DNA of 52,586 nucleotides from Nostoc sp. JL34 (GCF_017114945.1 NZ_JABXKQ010000107.1:1-52586), one strand, 5' to 3'; positions 37,309-46,982 are shown, counted from the first letter of the stretch. A program made the numbers and translations. The notes: a model not told the origin generated them from the sequence alone.

Positions 37309-38523
37309 ATGAAAATAGGTTATTGGTTAGGTGATGTCAGCTTACATAGTGGTGGTATTGCTCCTTATTCTTGGCGGATTCTTGAAATTTTATTAATCAA
37401 AAGTAAATTTCAAGAAATTGATATTTTAGTTTTTTGTTCATCGGAAGTAGAGAAAAAATGTCTTGACCTAATTAACAAATATCAAGCTAAAGCCAAGCCA
37501 TATGTAATACCCCTAAAATTTAGTTTTGTTGAGACAGTAGTTAGTCGATTTACTAACCTTATATCTCAAGTATTAATCACATTTAATATTCCTAGTCAAG
37601 TAGTTAAATATCTTAATCCCTCGTTTCTTTGGTTTGCATCCTTAGATATTGACTTACTTCATGTACCTTATCAGACTCCACCATTCTATGATTTACGATA
37701 TCCATTAGTTGTAACAATGCATGATGTCCAAGAACTACATTATCCTGAGTTTTTCACTCCTCAAGAGCGAGTTTGGAGAGCAGAGCATTATTGGAAATCA
37801 CTTGAAAAATCTAGTAAAATTATTGTTTCATTTAATCATGTCAAGGAAGATTTGATTAAATACTTCCGATTAGATAATAATAAAGTTCATATTTCCCACC
37901 TACCTTATGAAAAGATGTATTTGCAGTCACCTACGAATGAAGAACAATTAATCTATGAAAATAAATATGCTCAACTAAATAGCTTTTTACTCTATCCTGC
38001 CCAAACCTGGCAGCATAAAAATCATCTATGCTTAATTAAAGCAGTAGAATACATTAAAGAAAATTTTGGGATAGTAATATATGTTTTATGCACTGGCAAG
38101 AAAAACTCAAGCTTTTTTCCAGTAATAGAAGATTATCTCAAAAATTCTGAGGTTGCTGATCAAATTCATTTTCTAGATATTGTGCCTGAACCTGAATTAT
38201 GCTGGTTATACAAAAACTGCTCACTAGTTGTGATTCCATCATTGTATGAAGCAGGCTGTCTTCCACTTCTAGAATCGATGTCTTTGGAAACTCCAGTTAT
38301 ATGCTCCTCTGTAACTTCTCTTCCTGAAACTATTGGCGATTTACGTTTTACCTTTGATCCCTTTAATATTGAGCAAATCGCTAACTTAATTATACAGATG
38401 TTAGATAACTCAGATTTTCGCATCGATAACATAGTAAATAGTAGAAATAGAATCAAAGAATTTCACCAAATTGATTCTGCTGCTGAGTTGATTAAAGTCT
38501 ATCAGGAGGTTTTATCTACTTAG
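37309..38523 (+). CDS. Glycosyltransferase, GT4 family
   Basis: A 404-aa GT-B enzyme with GGAG 7 bases before the ATG. It starts MKIGYWLGDVSLHSGGIAPY. VVTMHDVQELHYPEF (about 138-152) is the domain-linker motif common to this group. The nucleotide-sugar half has YPAQTWQHKNHLCLIKA and SLYEAGCLPLLESM (the E-x7-E region, about 307-320), then SLPETIGD. It probably extends the glycan begun by the other transferases of the block. There is no membrane segment. Confidence 0.87.
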   Translation: MKIGYWLGDVSLHSGGIAPYSWRILEILLIKSKFQEIDILVFCSSEVEKKCLDLINKYQAKAKPYVIPLKFSFVETVVSRFTNLISQVLITFNIPSQVVKYLNPSFLWFASLDIDLLHVPYQTPPFYDLRYPLVVTMHDVQELHYPEFFTPQERVWRAEHYWKSLEKSSKIIVSFNHVKEDLIKYFRLDNNKVHISHLPYEKMYLQSPTNEEQLIYENKYAQLNSFLLYPAQTWQHKNHLCLIKAVEYIKENFGIVIYVLCTGKKNSSFFPVIEDYLKNSEVADQIHFLDIVPEPELCWLYKNCSLVVIPSLYEAGCLPLLESMSLETPVICSSVTSLPETIGDLRFTFDPFNIEQIANLIIQMLDNSDFRIDNIVNSRNRIKEFHQIDSAAELIKVYQEVLST

Positions 38524-38766
38524 TTTATGCCTGAATAGACATACCATACAACGGAGTTTCAACTCCTCTGGCAGATGTAAAGACGTTAATCTAAGCATTT
38601 TAGCTAAATTGCAGGCTTTAAAAGTTTTTGGTGATTGCCTTTTGTACATCTGTCTTTGGAAGCATCGTAGTTCCCACTCTCGCAAGGAGTATTCCGGTCA
38701 TTATTTGTTGTGACACTTGTACACGTCACCGTATTCTTTAGCAAAAATCAAATAGGATTCCTATAT

Positions 38767-39630
38767 ATGACCTATAAGTTTACATACGAAGAATCAATTC
38801 ACTGGATGCAGAATCAGCCAGAACATTCTGAATTGGTCAAATTTTCTTATCTGGATACAGATAATTTTAATGCTGCACAACGTTTTACCTTGAGTGAGGA
38901 ATTTGCTGAAGTTGCAAAGCTTTTGAAATTAAATAACTCGCCTAATAAATTAAAAATACTTGATCTAGGCTGTGGTAATGGAATTGCATCTTATGCCTTT
39001 GCCTATTTAGGACATGATGTTTCATCTGTAGATCCTAACCCTAGTGAAGATTTGGGATTAGGAGCAACTGCAAGACTGGCATCTAGAATCAACCAAGGCT
39101 CAATAGAAACCTTCCAGGCATTTGCTGAGTTACTACCTTTTACAGATTCGACATTTGATATTATCTACGTTCGTCAGGCATTGCATCATTTTTCTTCTTT
39201 ACAAAAAGGACTAGCTGAATGTTCAAGAGTCCTTAAAGCAAAAGGGTTATTACTTGCAACTAGAGAACATGTTACTGATAATGAAAAAGAGCTAAAAGCT
39301 TTTCTTGAAAGTCATATGTTACACAAAATGAATGGTGGAGAAAATGCCTATCCTTTGAATATTTACACTTCATCAATTGAAAATTCAGGTTTTATAATTA
39401 TCAATTGTTTTACTCCTTTTGCTACAGTTATCAATCATTTTCCAATATCTAATACAGAACTTATGGATTATTTATTTCAGCTATTAAAAAAGATATTAGG
39501 CGGGAGAATTGCCTCATTTATTATAAACTTTCCTTATGTTGAAATTATCTATCGATATATATTGTCTCACTTTTACAAGTATCCAGGTAGATTATATTCT
39601 TTTCTTTGCGTTAAAGGGAAAAGTAAGTAA
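38767..39630 (+). CDS. Class I SAM-dependent methyltransferase
   Basis: A 287-aa protein; I choose ATG 38767 over an upstream GTG at 38710 because the upstream residues look noncoding. The SAM-binding motif I is KILDLGCGNGIASYAF (about 62-77), the acidic end of strand 2 is VSSVDPNP, and RQALHHF is motif IV. The C-terminal part is longer than a minimal methyltransferase and has a hydrophobic patch near FIINFPYVEIIYRYI. It probably O-methylates the sugar or chain; the target is unknown. It ends in a strong bidirectional terminator. Confidence 0.88.
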   Translation: MTYKFTYEESIHWMQNQPEHSELVKFSYLDTDNFNAAQRFTLSEEFAEVAKLLKLNNSPNKLKILDLGCGNGIASYAFAYLGHDVSSVDPNPSEDLGLGATARLASRINQGSIETFQAFAELLPFTDSTFDIIYVRQALHHFSSLQKGLAECSRVLKAKGLLLATREHVTDNEKELKAFLESHMLHKMNGGENAYPLNIYTSSIENSGFIIINCFTPFATVINHFPISNTELMDYLFQLLKKILGGRIASFIINFPYVEIIYRYILSHFYKYPGRLYSFLCVKGKSK

Positions 39631-39657
39631 TAGACTTTCGCTCAATTGTCAATATTA

Positions 39658-39695
39658 AAAGGGTAAAGACAGTGCATTCACTGTCTTTACCCTTT
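39658..39695. terminator. Bidirectional terminator between convergent methyltransferase genes
   Basis: A perfect 17-bp stem, AAAGGGTAAAGACAGTG against CACTGTCTTTACCCTTT, with a 4-base loop. The flanking A and T runs make it work on both strands. It separates the plus-strand tailoring operon from the minus-strand FkbM gene. Confidence 0.9.
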
Positions 39696-39839
39696 CTACG
39701 CTTAGTTACTACCGATGTGACCTGAGTCTGTCGCCTTTTATATGTGGGGACTGGAGGGAAGGAACCCCAAGACGGTCTATTCTGTCAAATATGCTACTTG
39801 CCTTTATGCACAACTTTCACGTCGCACATCTCGGCTCAA

Positions 39840-40808
39840 TCATAGTATCAGAGCTTTTAGAACTGTCTGCGGCAATGTCTTGTTAGGCATCTTATCTATG
39901 AAATAACTTACTTCTAAGGGAAAAAATAGTTCAATATCTTCATCTTTCATCAAAAGAATATCAAAATAATAAAACCTGCTTGTTAATTGATAAAACAACA
40001 AGTTTTTAAAGCTATCTAAGTCACTTAACGGATACTTTCCCATCAAGTATCCAAAGTTATCATAGACCAAAAAGTAGTTGTATCCAATCTCCTCAAAAAA
40101 GCTCAGTGTTTCTAAACAGTTTTCTATATAAGTTGTATTAGAAAATGCATCGCATTCAAATAAAACAGTAGGTAAATTATCTTTGATCGCCTTTTTGGCT
40201 CCAGAGATTACCTCAAAATCGTGACCGTCAGTATCAATTTTCAGAACATTGAAATATTTGAAGTCAGGATGATCAGCTACTATATCATCCAAAGACTTTG
40301 TTTCCATATTAATAGATCCCTCTGTATTAATAACTGAAGCTGTGCCATTTTTTTCGATCACTGCATATGTTCCTATACCGCTTTCAGAAGAACAGATGAA
40401 GCTTAAGATTTTTACGTTGTTAATCTGTTCCCAGTTAGAAAGCAGATATTTTTTAAAGTTTGGATTTGGTTCTATTGCTAAGAATCTATCTTCACTAGAA
40501 GTATTGTGATAGAAAGCAGCTATAGAGTCACCAATATTCGCACCTACATCAATACACTTTAAATATCCATATTTATCATGTATGTACTTACTAATTCTTT
40601 TAGCAAACCGATCATAAAATTGATATTCTTGGAGATATATTGGCAGTGCATGTGATAAAGGCAAGTGAAGAGACTTATCGTGTATTGTTAGTACGCATGA
40701 TGGATCGTGAAAAAATTTAATTAGTACTTCCCTGAAAAGGAACCAAAAATAATAAGAAAGCCCATGAGAACGAAGGAATGTTTTATACACCAGGCTTGAA
40801 ATACCCAT
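39840..40808 (-). CDS. FkbM-family methyltransferase
   Basis: A 322-aa protein of the FkbM type. The SAM motif is CIDVGANIGDSIAAF (about 94-108), FLAIEPNP is motif II, and VLKIDTDGHDFEVISGA (about 188-204) is the family hallmark. These enzymes O-methylate polyketides and sugars in natural-product and surface-glycan clusters. It lies convergent to the tailoring block, so it is a likely but separately controlled part of the same pathway. An ATATGCAA (reverse of TTGCATAT) string lies about 70 bases upstream of its start. Confidence 0.88.
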   Translation of the reverse strand: MGISSLVYKTFLRSHGLSYYFWFLFREVLIKFFHDPSCVLTIHDKSLHLPLSHALPIYLQEYQFYDRFAKRISKYIHDKYGYLKCIDVGANIGDSIAAFYHNTSSEDRFLAIEPNPNFKKYLLSNWEQINNVKILSFICSSESGIGTYAVIEKNGTASVINTEGSINMETKSLDDIVADHPDFKYFNVLKIDTDGHDFEVISGAKKAIKDNLPTVLFECDAFSNTTYIENCLETLSFFEEIGYNYFLVYDNFGYLMGKYPLSDLDSFKNLLFYQLTSRFYYFDILLMKDEDIELFFPLEVSYFIDKMPNKTLPQTVLKALIL

Positions 40809-41630
40809 ATTTTATCTCTTTGCTAAGATGCTTAACTAGCTAGTTAGTATAGGAAAATTTTCTGGATGCTTCAACTTATATGCAACATTAAAACTGGCAA
40901 AAAGTAAAGATTTTGTCACCTAATTTCTTTGATAAATAACGTTGTTGCATATTTATTTTTCATTCGACAATCGTCTGACAATATTTTATTTATTAGTAAT
41001 TTTATTAGAGGATGTTTTAAAAGTTTTTTTGATAACATCTAAGCCTCGAAAATCTAATCCCACAACCCCCTTTCCCTACAAGGGAATGGGGTGGGGGTTT
41101 CAAAGCCTCTCGACCTTTCGGGGAGAGGAATAGAAGCGGGGTTTTGAGTATACTTTACAACTTTTCAAACAACCTTTTAGACATAACTTAGTACAGGTTG
41201 GCAGAAATAATCTGGTATGTAAAAATATACAAAAGCTGGTTTGTTGGCATTTGTACTTTCTGCCTCTGTCTTCTTGTACTAGATTAATTTTAAATAAATT
41301 GTCAAAATAAAAAAGCCGCTAAAATACTAAAAATCTCACTAATAATTTAGCAATACTATGTTCTTATCCCGTACAAGTGTTTATCATATAAAATTATTCA
41401 GTGTTCGCTCATTTGGCTCTGAATTTTAAAAATTTTTTGCCCCCAGGCAACAACAATATTAGGATTTTAGTCTCCTATTAAGACCGCGATCACCTTTTTA
41501 ACCTCGCGAAAAATCAGGAAGAATATCGTAGGGATGCTTGTAAATTCTAAGCATATCGAACCTTTTCCTACTCGCTTACTGGTTTTCACCTGAAATTGAC
41601 ACCAATGCACAGATGTACTTACCCTGCTCT
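40809..41630. other. Intergenic region holding a MITE-like element
   Basis: No gene is supported on either strand; short frames at 40942 and 41467 look like chance. It contains a palindromic element (41009-41175, listed separately). The flanks are AT-rich. The region marks the change from the biosynthetic island to housekeeping genes. Confidence 0.45.
41009..41175. mobile_element. MITE-like element (~167 bp)
   Basis: Imperfect terminal inverted repeats, AGGATGTTTTAAAAG on the left and AGGTTGTTTGAAAAG (reading inward) on the right, match at 13 of 15 positions. Inside are two hairpins, around CCCCTTTCCCT/AGGGAATGGGG (41067-41095) and CCTCTCGACC/CGGGGAGAGG (41105-41129), of the same style as those in the 5890-6040 element. 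It has no coding capacity. Confidence 0.5.
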
Positions 41631-42869
41631 TTAAGTCAAAAGAAAGTAGTTTTCCACGCATCTCACAAATATTTCCACACCCATTGCCAAGGCAGTTTCG
41701 TCAAAATCAAACCGGGGATGATGATGGGGATATGCTAAGTCTTTGGCGGGGTTAGCAGAACCCAGAAAGAAATAGCAACCAGGAACCTCTTGCAAAAAGA
41801 ATGACATATCTTCAGCAGCCATAGTTTGGCATTCTGGCACAATACCTATAGGAGTTTCTACCACTTCTTCTGCTACACTTCGTACCAGTTCTGCCATTTT
41901 AATATCATTAATTACTGGTGGATAAAGTGACCAGTATTCTAAGTCATAACTCGCACCATGACTTTGACAAATTCCGGCAATAATCTGCTCGACACGCTGG
42001 TTAAAAAAGCCTTTCAAACTAGGATTAAAATACCTGACAGTCGCACTCATTCTCGCTGTATCAGCAATTACGTTACGCTTGGTTCCAGCATGAAGTTCGC
42101 CCACTGTCACCACTGCTGAATCAATGGGATTAACATTCCGAGCGACAATGGTTTGTAGAGCATTGACGATTTGGGCAGCAACAACAACGGAGTCAACAGT
42201 TTGATGGGGGAGTGCGCCGTGTCCACCTTTGCCCAAAATTGTGCAGTTAAAGCACTCCACAGCTGCCATCAACGCCCCAGCCCGCACACCCACTGTTCCT
42301 AAAGGCAAATTATTCCACAAATGCAAACCAATAATCGCGTCAACATCAGGATTTTTCAAAACTCCAGCTTCAATCATCGGCTTTGCGCCTCCTGGTGATT
42401 CTTCGGCTGGCTGAAAGATAATTTTCACCGTACCGAAGAAATCTTGGCGATGCTGCTGGAGATAATAAGCTGTACCTAATGCGATCGCAGTATGTCCATC
42501 ATGTCCACAAGCGTGCATCACTCCATTATGCTGCGATTTGTAGGGCACTTCGTTGAGTTCTTGGATTGGCAAAGCATCCATATCTGCCCGAATCGCCAAA
42601 ACTTTTGGATTTTGGATTGTTTCTGAATCTTGCTCTTTACCTTTGATGGTGGCAACAATCCCAGTGTGGGCAATGCCAGTTTTATGCTCAACTCCCCATT
42701 CTTGCAGCTTTTGTGATACAAACTCAGCCGTCAGTTTTTCTTGAAAACCCAACTCTGGTTGTTGATGCAATCGCCGTCGCCACTCTACTAGTTGTGGTTG
42801 CAATGAACGGATCGCCAGTCGGATGCGAGATAGGTCAACAGAAGAGGGATTGGGAAAGGTGGAAACCAT
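41631..42869 (-). CDS. M20D-family amidohydrolase (N-acyl amino acid/hippurate hydrolase-like)
   Basis: A 412-aa metallopeptidase-like hydrolase. The metal ligands are visible in IRADMDALPI (Asp-Met-Asp), MHACGHDGHTAI (about 118-129), IFQPAEESPGG and a C-terminal His in YPHHHPRFD. The family removes acyl groups from N-acyl amino acids (hippurate, indole-acetyl amino acids). The dimerisation lid domain (about 185-295) is present. It is a stand-alone gene near proA. A cytosolic role in amino-acid conjugate turnover is expected; a link to the lipid cluster is not indicated. Confidence 0.92.
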   Translation of the reverse strand: MVSTFPNPSSVDLSRIRLAIRSLQPQLVEWRRRLHQQPELGFQEKLTAEFVSQKLQEWGVEHKTGIAHTGIVATIKGKEQDSETIQNPKVLAIRADMDALPIQELNEVPYKSQHNGVMHACGHDGHTAIALGTAYYLQQHRQDFFGTVKIIFQPAEESPGGAKPMIEAGVLKNPDVDAIIGLHLWNNLPLGTVGVRAGALMAAVECFNCTILGKGGHGALPHQTVDSVVVAAQIVNALQTIVARNVNPIDSAVVTVGELHAGTKRNVIADTARMSATVRYFNPSLKGFFNQRVEQIIAGICQSHGASYDLEYWSLYPPVINDIKMAELVRSVAEEVVETPIGIVPECQTMAAEDMSFFLQEVPGCYFFLGSANPAKDLAYPHHHPRFDFDETALAMGVEIFVRCVENYFLLT

Positions 42870-43173
42870 TATAAAGACAAACTAGTTTAAGTACAGCTAA
42901 CTGAGTTTATTGTCCCAGTTTATCGTAGGGCATGGGGAATGATGGACAAGGGTAGATAATGTAGTCTCGATGAAAAACTTTTCACCGCCATGCATGAAAA
43001 GGGGTTGTGAACAGCCTCTCTAGGATAAAAAAAGTGTATAGAGAGGCGCTATCGACGTGATCTGAAGACCGGAGACAGAGCCGCTTTGCCTCCGGTATTT
43101 GCTCCAATCCCAAGTTGCCTGTGGGTTCGGTAAGCTCGAACTGCCTTCTTCTTCCTACCTCCTGAAGAATTAT
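42870..43173. other. Intergenic region between the amidohydrolase and ProA-like genes
   Basis: No gene is seen. Two inverted repeats are visible: CCTCTCTA/TAGAGAGG (about 43014-43047) and ACCGGAG/CTCCGGT (43068-43096). Neither has a proper T run on the minus strand, so their role as terminators of the ProA-like gene is unsure. They could also be part of an untranslated RNA. Confidence 0.35.
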
Positions 43174-44439
43174 TTAAAATCTGCCATTTCCCTGAACAAT
43201 GTGCTTGACGGTAGTCAAGGTTTCCAGGCTGATAAATCCTCGACGATGACCTTTTTGGTTAGACATGCCGAGGAAGACTGAATCTCCCCGCGAGGGGTTG
43301 CGGGAAAAACGCGGGGAAGTGTTGATGTAGGTAGAGGCGCTATTAACTCCTAAGGCAAACTGCCGACTTTCCTGGTAAGATTCAGTAACAATGGAGTCGG
43401 CATGACCACTGCTGTATTCATTAATCCAGGCGATCGCAACTTCTAAGCTATCCACCAGTTTAAAAGCTACTGTTCTAGTTAAATAAGGGTTTCCCCATTC
43501 GCCTTCCTTCACCAATTGCAACTGGGGAAAGGCTTCTACTAGTTCTGCATCCCCTTTAATTTCAAAGCCTTTTTCCATTAAGCTGTTCCACAAAACTGCT
43601 AAAGATGATGGCAAGGCTTGACGATGAATTAGTACCTTTTCAATGGCGTTGACTTGATCGGGTTCACTTTGATGGCTATTAAGAATCATCCAGCGCACCA
43701 TTTCCAAGCTGCTATTCAGTGACCAGTAGAGATAACAGTTGCCCATCGCTGACTTTAAAACGGGGCAAGTTGACTGTCGGACTACCTGCTGCACTAAGCT
43801 AGAACGTCCGTAGGGAATCACTAAATTCACGTACTCGTCTTGGGTGACTAAATCCCGAATCGAAGCACCATGTTCTGCTGTAATCAGTTCTACACAGCCT
43901 GGAGATAGACCAACTTCGGCGATCGCACTTTGCAGTACCTCAGCGATCGCCGCGTTAGAATGGCTAGCTTCAGTACTACCTTTGAGAATAATACTATTGC
44001 CAGTTTTGATACAAAAACCCGCTGCGATCGCCCCTAAATCGGGAAACGCTTCATAAATAAATCCAATCACTCCCAAGGGCATTAATTGGGTGTAACTTTG
44101 GGAATCTTCCAGTTGATAATCAGCGGTTCTGACGCGCCGCAGCGGATCTGATAATTCCCCCAACCGTTGTAAAATGTCTACTGTCATCTCTAGCCTGGTG
44201 GGAGTCAGTTTTAGCCAGTCCAATATCAACTCTGGCACTGCCATTTCCCGACTGGCTTCTAAATCCAAGGTATTGGCTTCTAGAATGTCGTCAAATGAGC
44301 GCTCAAGCGCCTGTGCCATCGCCAATACTGCACGACTTCGGTCTGCTCCCTTTGTGATCCCCAACTTTAGGGAAGCTTGATAGGCTCGTTGGGCACTAGT
44401 AATCGGTTCGGGGCGATCATCCAAAACTTCAACAGTCAT
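43174..44439 (-). CDS. proA: ProA-family (gamma-glutamyl phosphate reductase-like) protein lacking the catalytic Cys
   Basis: A 421-aa aldehyde-dehydrogenase-fold protein that aligns along the whole ProA family (PLGVIGFIYEAFPD, ILKGSTEASHSN, VIPYGRSSLV, and EYSSGHADSI near the C-terminus). ProA makes glutamate-5-semialdehyde from glutamyl-5-phosphate, the second step of proline synthesis. The catalytic-Cys segment, normally x-C-N-A-x-E, reads QVNAIEK here with Val263. The upstream QSEPD also departs from the usual sequence. Many cyanobacteria carry two ProA-like genes, so this may be a non-catalytic or re-purposed paralogue. It starts 4 bases after the stop of the zinc-ribbon gene, forming a two-gene operon. 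Confidence 0.85.
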   Translation of the reverse strand: MTVEVLDDRPEPITSAQRAYQASLKLGITKGADRSRAVLAMAQALERSFDDILEANTLDLEASREMAVPELILDWLKLTPTRLEMTVDILQRLGELSDPLRRVRTADYQLEDSQSYTQLMPLGVIGFIYEAFPDLGAIAAGFCIKTGNSIILKGSTEASHSNAAIAEVLQSAIAEVGLSPGCVELITAEHGASIRDLVTQDEYVNLVIPYGRSSLVQQVVRQSTCPVLKSAMGNCYLYWSLNSSLEMVRWMILNSHQSEPDQVNAIEKVLIHRQALPSSLAVLWNSLMEKGFEIKGDAELVEAFPQLQLVKEGEWGNPYLTRTVAFKLVDSLEVAIAWINEYSSGHADSIVTESYQESRQFALGVNSASTYINTSPRFSRNPSRGDSVFLGMSNQKGHRRGFISLETLTTVKHIVQGNGRF

Positions 44440-44443
44440 TGAG

Positions 44444-44851
44444 TTAACGTCTGTAGGTAAGCCAGACCATTAGTGCTGGCAGAATAGCCAACAGCACCGC
44501 CACCATTGCCCAAGCAATAATGCTGGAACCATTTGCCAATCGCAGTGCTAATGGCAGCCATATAATCACTAGCACGAAAATAATGCCCAGCGCTATAGGC
44601 AAATAGCTTTCTCCCAAGCGGGGATGAACAACATGCCAACTATTTCCCATCCAACGCCAAGCTCGCTTGTAGGGATAGGTGGTAGAAAGCTGTTCTAGGA
44701 CATGACCATTATCTTCTACTACAAAGATTTGCTGACAGCGATCGCAACCAAATGCTTCTGTCAGCGTAATCGGAATTAACTGACCCCGGCGACGACAGGG
44801 ACAGGGGTATTCGGTATTGAAGTCGATTTTTTCAGGTTTTTGAGATTGCAC
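44444..44851 (-). CDS. Conserved cyanobacterial zinc-ribbon membrane protein, unknown function
   Basis: About 135 aa if started at GTG 44851 (VQSQKPEKIDFNTEYPCP); the open frame reaches back to an ATG at 44980, and the start is uncertain. It has two Cys pairs (PCPCRRRG and CDRCQQ) that suggest a zinc ribbon, followed by a Trp-rich segment (AWRWMGNSW) and two membrane helices (about LPIALGIIFVLVIIWLPLAL and IIAWAMVAVLLAILPALM). It looks like a conserved protein of cyanobacteria, but I know no function. It is co-transcribed with the ProA-like gene. Confidence 0.7.
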   Translation of the reverse strand: MQSQKPEKIDFNTEYPCPCRRRGQLIPITLTEAFGCDRCQQIFVVEDNGHVLEQLSTTYPYKRAWRWMGNSWHVVHPRLGESYLPIALGIIFVLVIIWLPLALRLANGSSIIAWAMVAVLLAILPALMVWLTYRR

Positions 44852-44980
44852 AAGCGTTCTAATAACTTGAGCGTGTTTTATTACACGAACTGCGAGAATA
44901 TAATCCTTTGGTAAAAGCCTGATAAGGTAGATAAGGCTTCTTTCTTTATAAACATGGATAGGCGATGCAAACATCGCCAT

Positions 44981-45839
44981 GATTACAAACAGCAGATGCA
45001 GCCGACTCGAAGTATCGTAATTGCCATACCAGTCTGGGGTTTTCTATTTGTAGTCTTTCCCCGTAACTGGTAATCTTGTTTAAAAAATTTCGGATTTTCA
45101 TCTGTCGCTTTCAAGGTAATGTGGTTGCATTTTTGGGCATTTATTGTGCTGAAACACCTGGTACAATTTTAAGCCTACGTGGCGACCACTCCTAAAACAA
45201 ATCGTTTGGGAAGGCTACGCTCATAAACAACAGACACCAACAAACCCGCTAATTTTTCTTGGGGTCACTATGATATTACTATCCAGTTATCAAGGTTAGA
45301 TTGGGATTACGTCCAATCTTTATTCCTTGCAGTTCACAAGCGTTTCAATAACGAGAATTGCCAAAACGTCCAGAGCGTGTGTGTGACTCTTTGCCCAAAT
45401 AGATTGTGGCTAACTTCACTGCCAAAAGACGCTTTGCACCTGACAACACTATTATTTAACTAGCCAACTTTAGTCCAGTGTAATACACCCTATACAAAAC
45501 GAATTGATTACACCTATAAAGATTGTAGCCAAGCTAATGCATATTTTGACCAGTCTAAAGCTGGGTTTTATATTTCTTAGGAATATAGATGAAACAAAAT
45601 GCAAAACTCCTGTTTCATCGGGTGAGTGATACCCTTGGTTAACGCACCATCCAATATTTTCCATGCCCTAGTCTGCCTTTACATAACGGCAGTTATGATG
45701 CCTTCTCCTCCGGTTAACGCCAAGGGCGAACGGCAAATTCTTCTCCCTCAAAGAGGCTATTTGTTTTTGAGAACACTTCAACGTATTTTAAAAACATTAA
45801 ACCTCTTAGAATTTTTAAATCTAAGAGGTTTTAGTTGGA
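44981..45839. other. Long intergenic region before tRNA-Gly
   Basis: No supported protein gene. A small hairpin AGATTGG/CCAATCT (45298-45319) followed by TTATT could end a short plus-strand transcript. Another hairpin at 45799-45831 belongs to the tRNA (separate entry). The region is mixed in composition and could hold a small RNA, but I recognise none. Confidence 0.35.
45799..45831 (-). terminator. Terminator of tRNA-Gly
   Basis: A perfect 12-bp stem AAACCTCTTAGA/TCTAAGAGGTTT lies about 10 bases downstream of the tRNA on the minus strand, followed there by an AT-rich run with TTTTT. Confidence 0.8.
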
Positions 45840-45911
45840 AGCGGGTAACGCGATTCGAACGCGCGACATTCACCTTGGCAAGGTGACGCTCTACCACTGA
45901 GCTATACCCGC
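45840..45911 (-). tRNA. trnG: tRNA-Gly (anticodon GCC)
   Basis: The minus strand folds into a full cloverleaf: acceptor GCGGGTA/TACCCGC, D arm with AGCTCAGTGGTAGAGC, anticodon stem TCACC/GGTGA with loop TTGCCAA (anticodon GCC), and T arm with GTTCGAATC. The discriminator base is U. The 3' CCA is not encoded, so the CCA nucleotidyltransferase encoded at 47135 would be needed. Confidence 0.97.
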
Positions 45912-46022
45912 AATCAATCACCAAATATTAATATCTCAGATTTATCCCTAATTGTCAACCCCTTAATTTAGTTATGAGTGCTGAGTTTTTTTAACTCATA
46001 ACTCAACACTCATTTAACTCAT

Positions 46023-46601
46023 TTAGCCCAGTTCTTCTGACTCCGCAGTTAAATTGCCAACGCTGGCACTTTGAAAAGAGGCTGGCAAAGACTGGCTATT
46101 AAGAGAATATGGCTCTGCCAGGTTAGAACGCAGTTGCCGCATCAGGCTTGCCATTTCTAGGGCATTTAGGGCGTAATCCCAGCCATGATTACCTTTGATG
46201 CCTGCCCGTTCTAAGGCTTGCTGCATAGTATCTACTGTCAAAATGCCAAAAATTACTGGCACACCAGTTTGAAAGCTAGCAGCGGCAATGCCTTTAGAAA
46301 CCTCTGAGGATACGTAATCAAAATGGGGTGTTTGCCCTCGAATGACTGCGCCAAGACAAATTACAGCATCATAACGATGGGAAAGTGCTAATTGGCGAGC
46401 TACTAAAGGTACCTCAAAACTTCCCGGAACCCAAACATAGTCCACCTGACTACCTTGGGGGTTAGGGTCTACACCGTGGCGTTTTAAACAATCTTGACAT
46501 CCCTCTAGCAGCTTTCCGGTAACGAGGTCATTGAATCGACCAATCACCACTGCAAACCGCAAAGGCTCCGTTTGGGTAAAAGTTCCCTCGAAAACTGCCA
46601 T
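46023..46601 (-). CDS. ribH: 6,7-dimethyl-8-ribityllumazine synthase
   Basis: 192 aa from ATG 46601; an upstream in-frame start at 46634 adds residues not typical of the family. RibH condenses 5-amino-6-ribitylaminouracil with 3,4-dihydroxybutanone phosphate in riboflavin synthesis, as an oligomeric shell. Marks are [17 protein letters not shown] (substrate-binding start), [27 protein letters not shown] (with the catalytic His region), and [17 protein letters not shown]. The C-terminal ~30 aa beyond the core are Ser-rich and variable. It is downstream of psbZ on the same strand, a common cyanobacterial arrangement. Confidence 0.95.
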   Translation of the reverse strand: MAVFEGTFTQTEPLRFAVVIGRFNDLVTGKLLEGCQDCLKRHGVDPNPQGSQVDYVWVPGSFEVPLVARQLALSHRYDAVICLGAVIRGQTPHFDYVSSEVSKGIAAASFQTGVPVIFGILTVDTMQQALERAGIKGNHGWDYALNALEMASLMRQLRSNLAEPYSLNSQSLPASFQSASVGNLTAESEELG

Positions 46602-46793
46602 GATTGCCTCTTTATCAACTATACTTCTGGCCAATATACATTTCTTATTTAAATGTAGAGGAGCAGGAAAGCGCGGTCAGGATGAAGTTATCAGGAAAAA
46701 GAAAAAATCTCTTGTTTCCCTTAACCTTTGACCTTGGCTTTTCTGCCCCTCTAGTTCTTATATTATGTGCCTGCGCCAGAACGAAGCCGTCGC

Positions 46794-46982
46794 CTACACG
46801 ACAAAAAAGTTTAACAAACCAACTAAAAATACCAAACCAATCCAGACACCAGAACCAACCCAGAGCAGTTTTTTAGATTCACCCCAATTTTGGGGTGTGG
46901 CGTAAGCAACGGGGACGCCAACAACCAGGACAAAAGACAATAGGACTAGACCTATCAAGGCAAATTGGAATATTATGGTCAT
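46794..46982 (-). CDS. psbZ: Photosystem II protein Z (PsbZ/Ycf9)
   Basis: A 62-aa protein with two membrane helices ([20 protein letters not shown] and [20 protein letters not shown]) separated by the lumenal [11 protein letters not shown] loop, as in all PsbZ. It stabilises the PSII core-antenna interface. I start at ATG 46982 (MTIIFQFA), the family N-terminus; the frame extends 15 bases further to a second possible start. ribH follows downstream. Confidence 0.96.
   Translation of the reverse strand: MTIIFQFALIGLVLLSFVLVVGVPVAYATPQNWGESKKLLWVGSGVWIGLVFLVGLLNFFVV

Noticed and set aside
41467..41661. 64-aa minus-strand frame after the amidohydrolase
   Set aside because: Overlaps the end of the amidohydrolase in another frame and has no recognisable features.
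45626..45886. 86-aa plus-strand frame
   Set aside because: It runs over the tRNA-Gly gene and its terminator on the other strand, so it cannot be a sensible protein gene.
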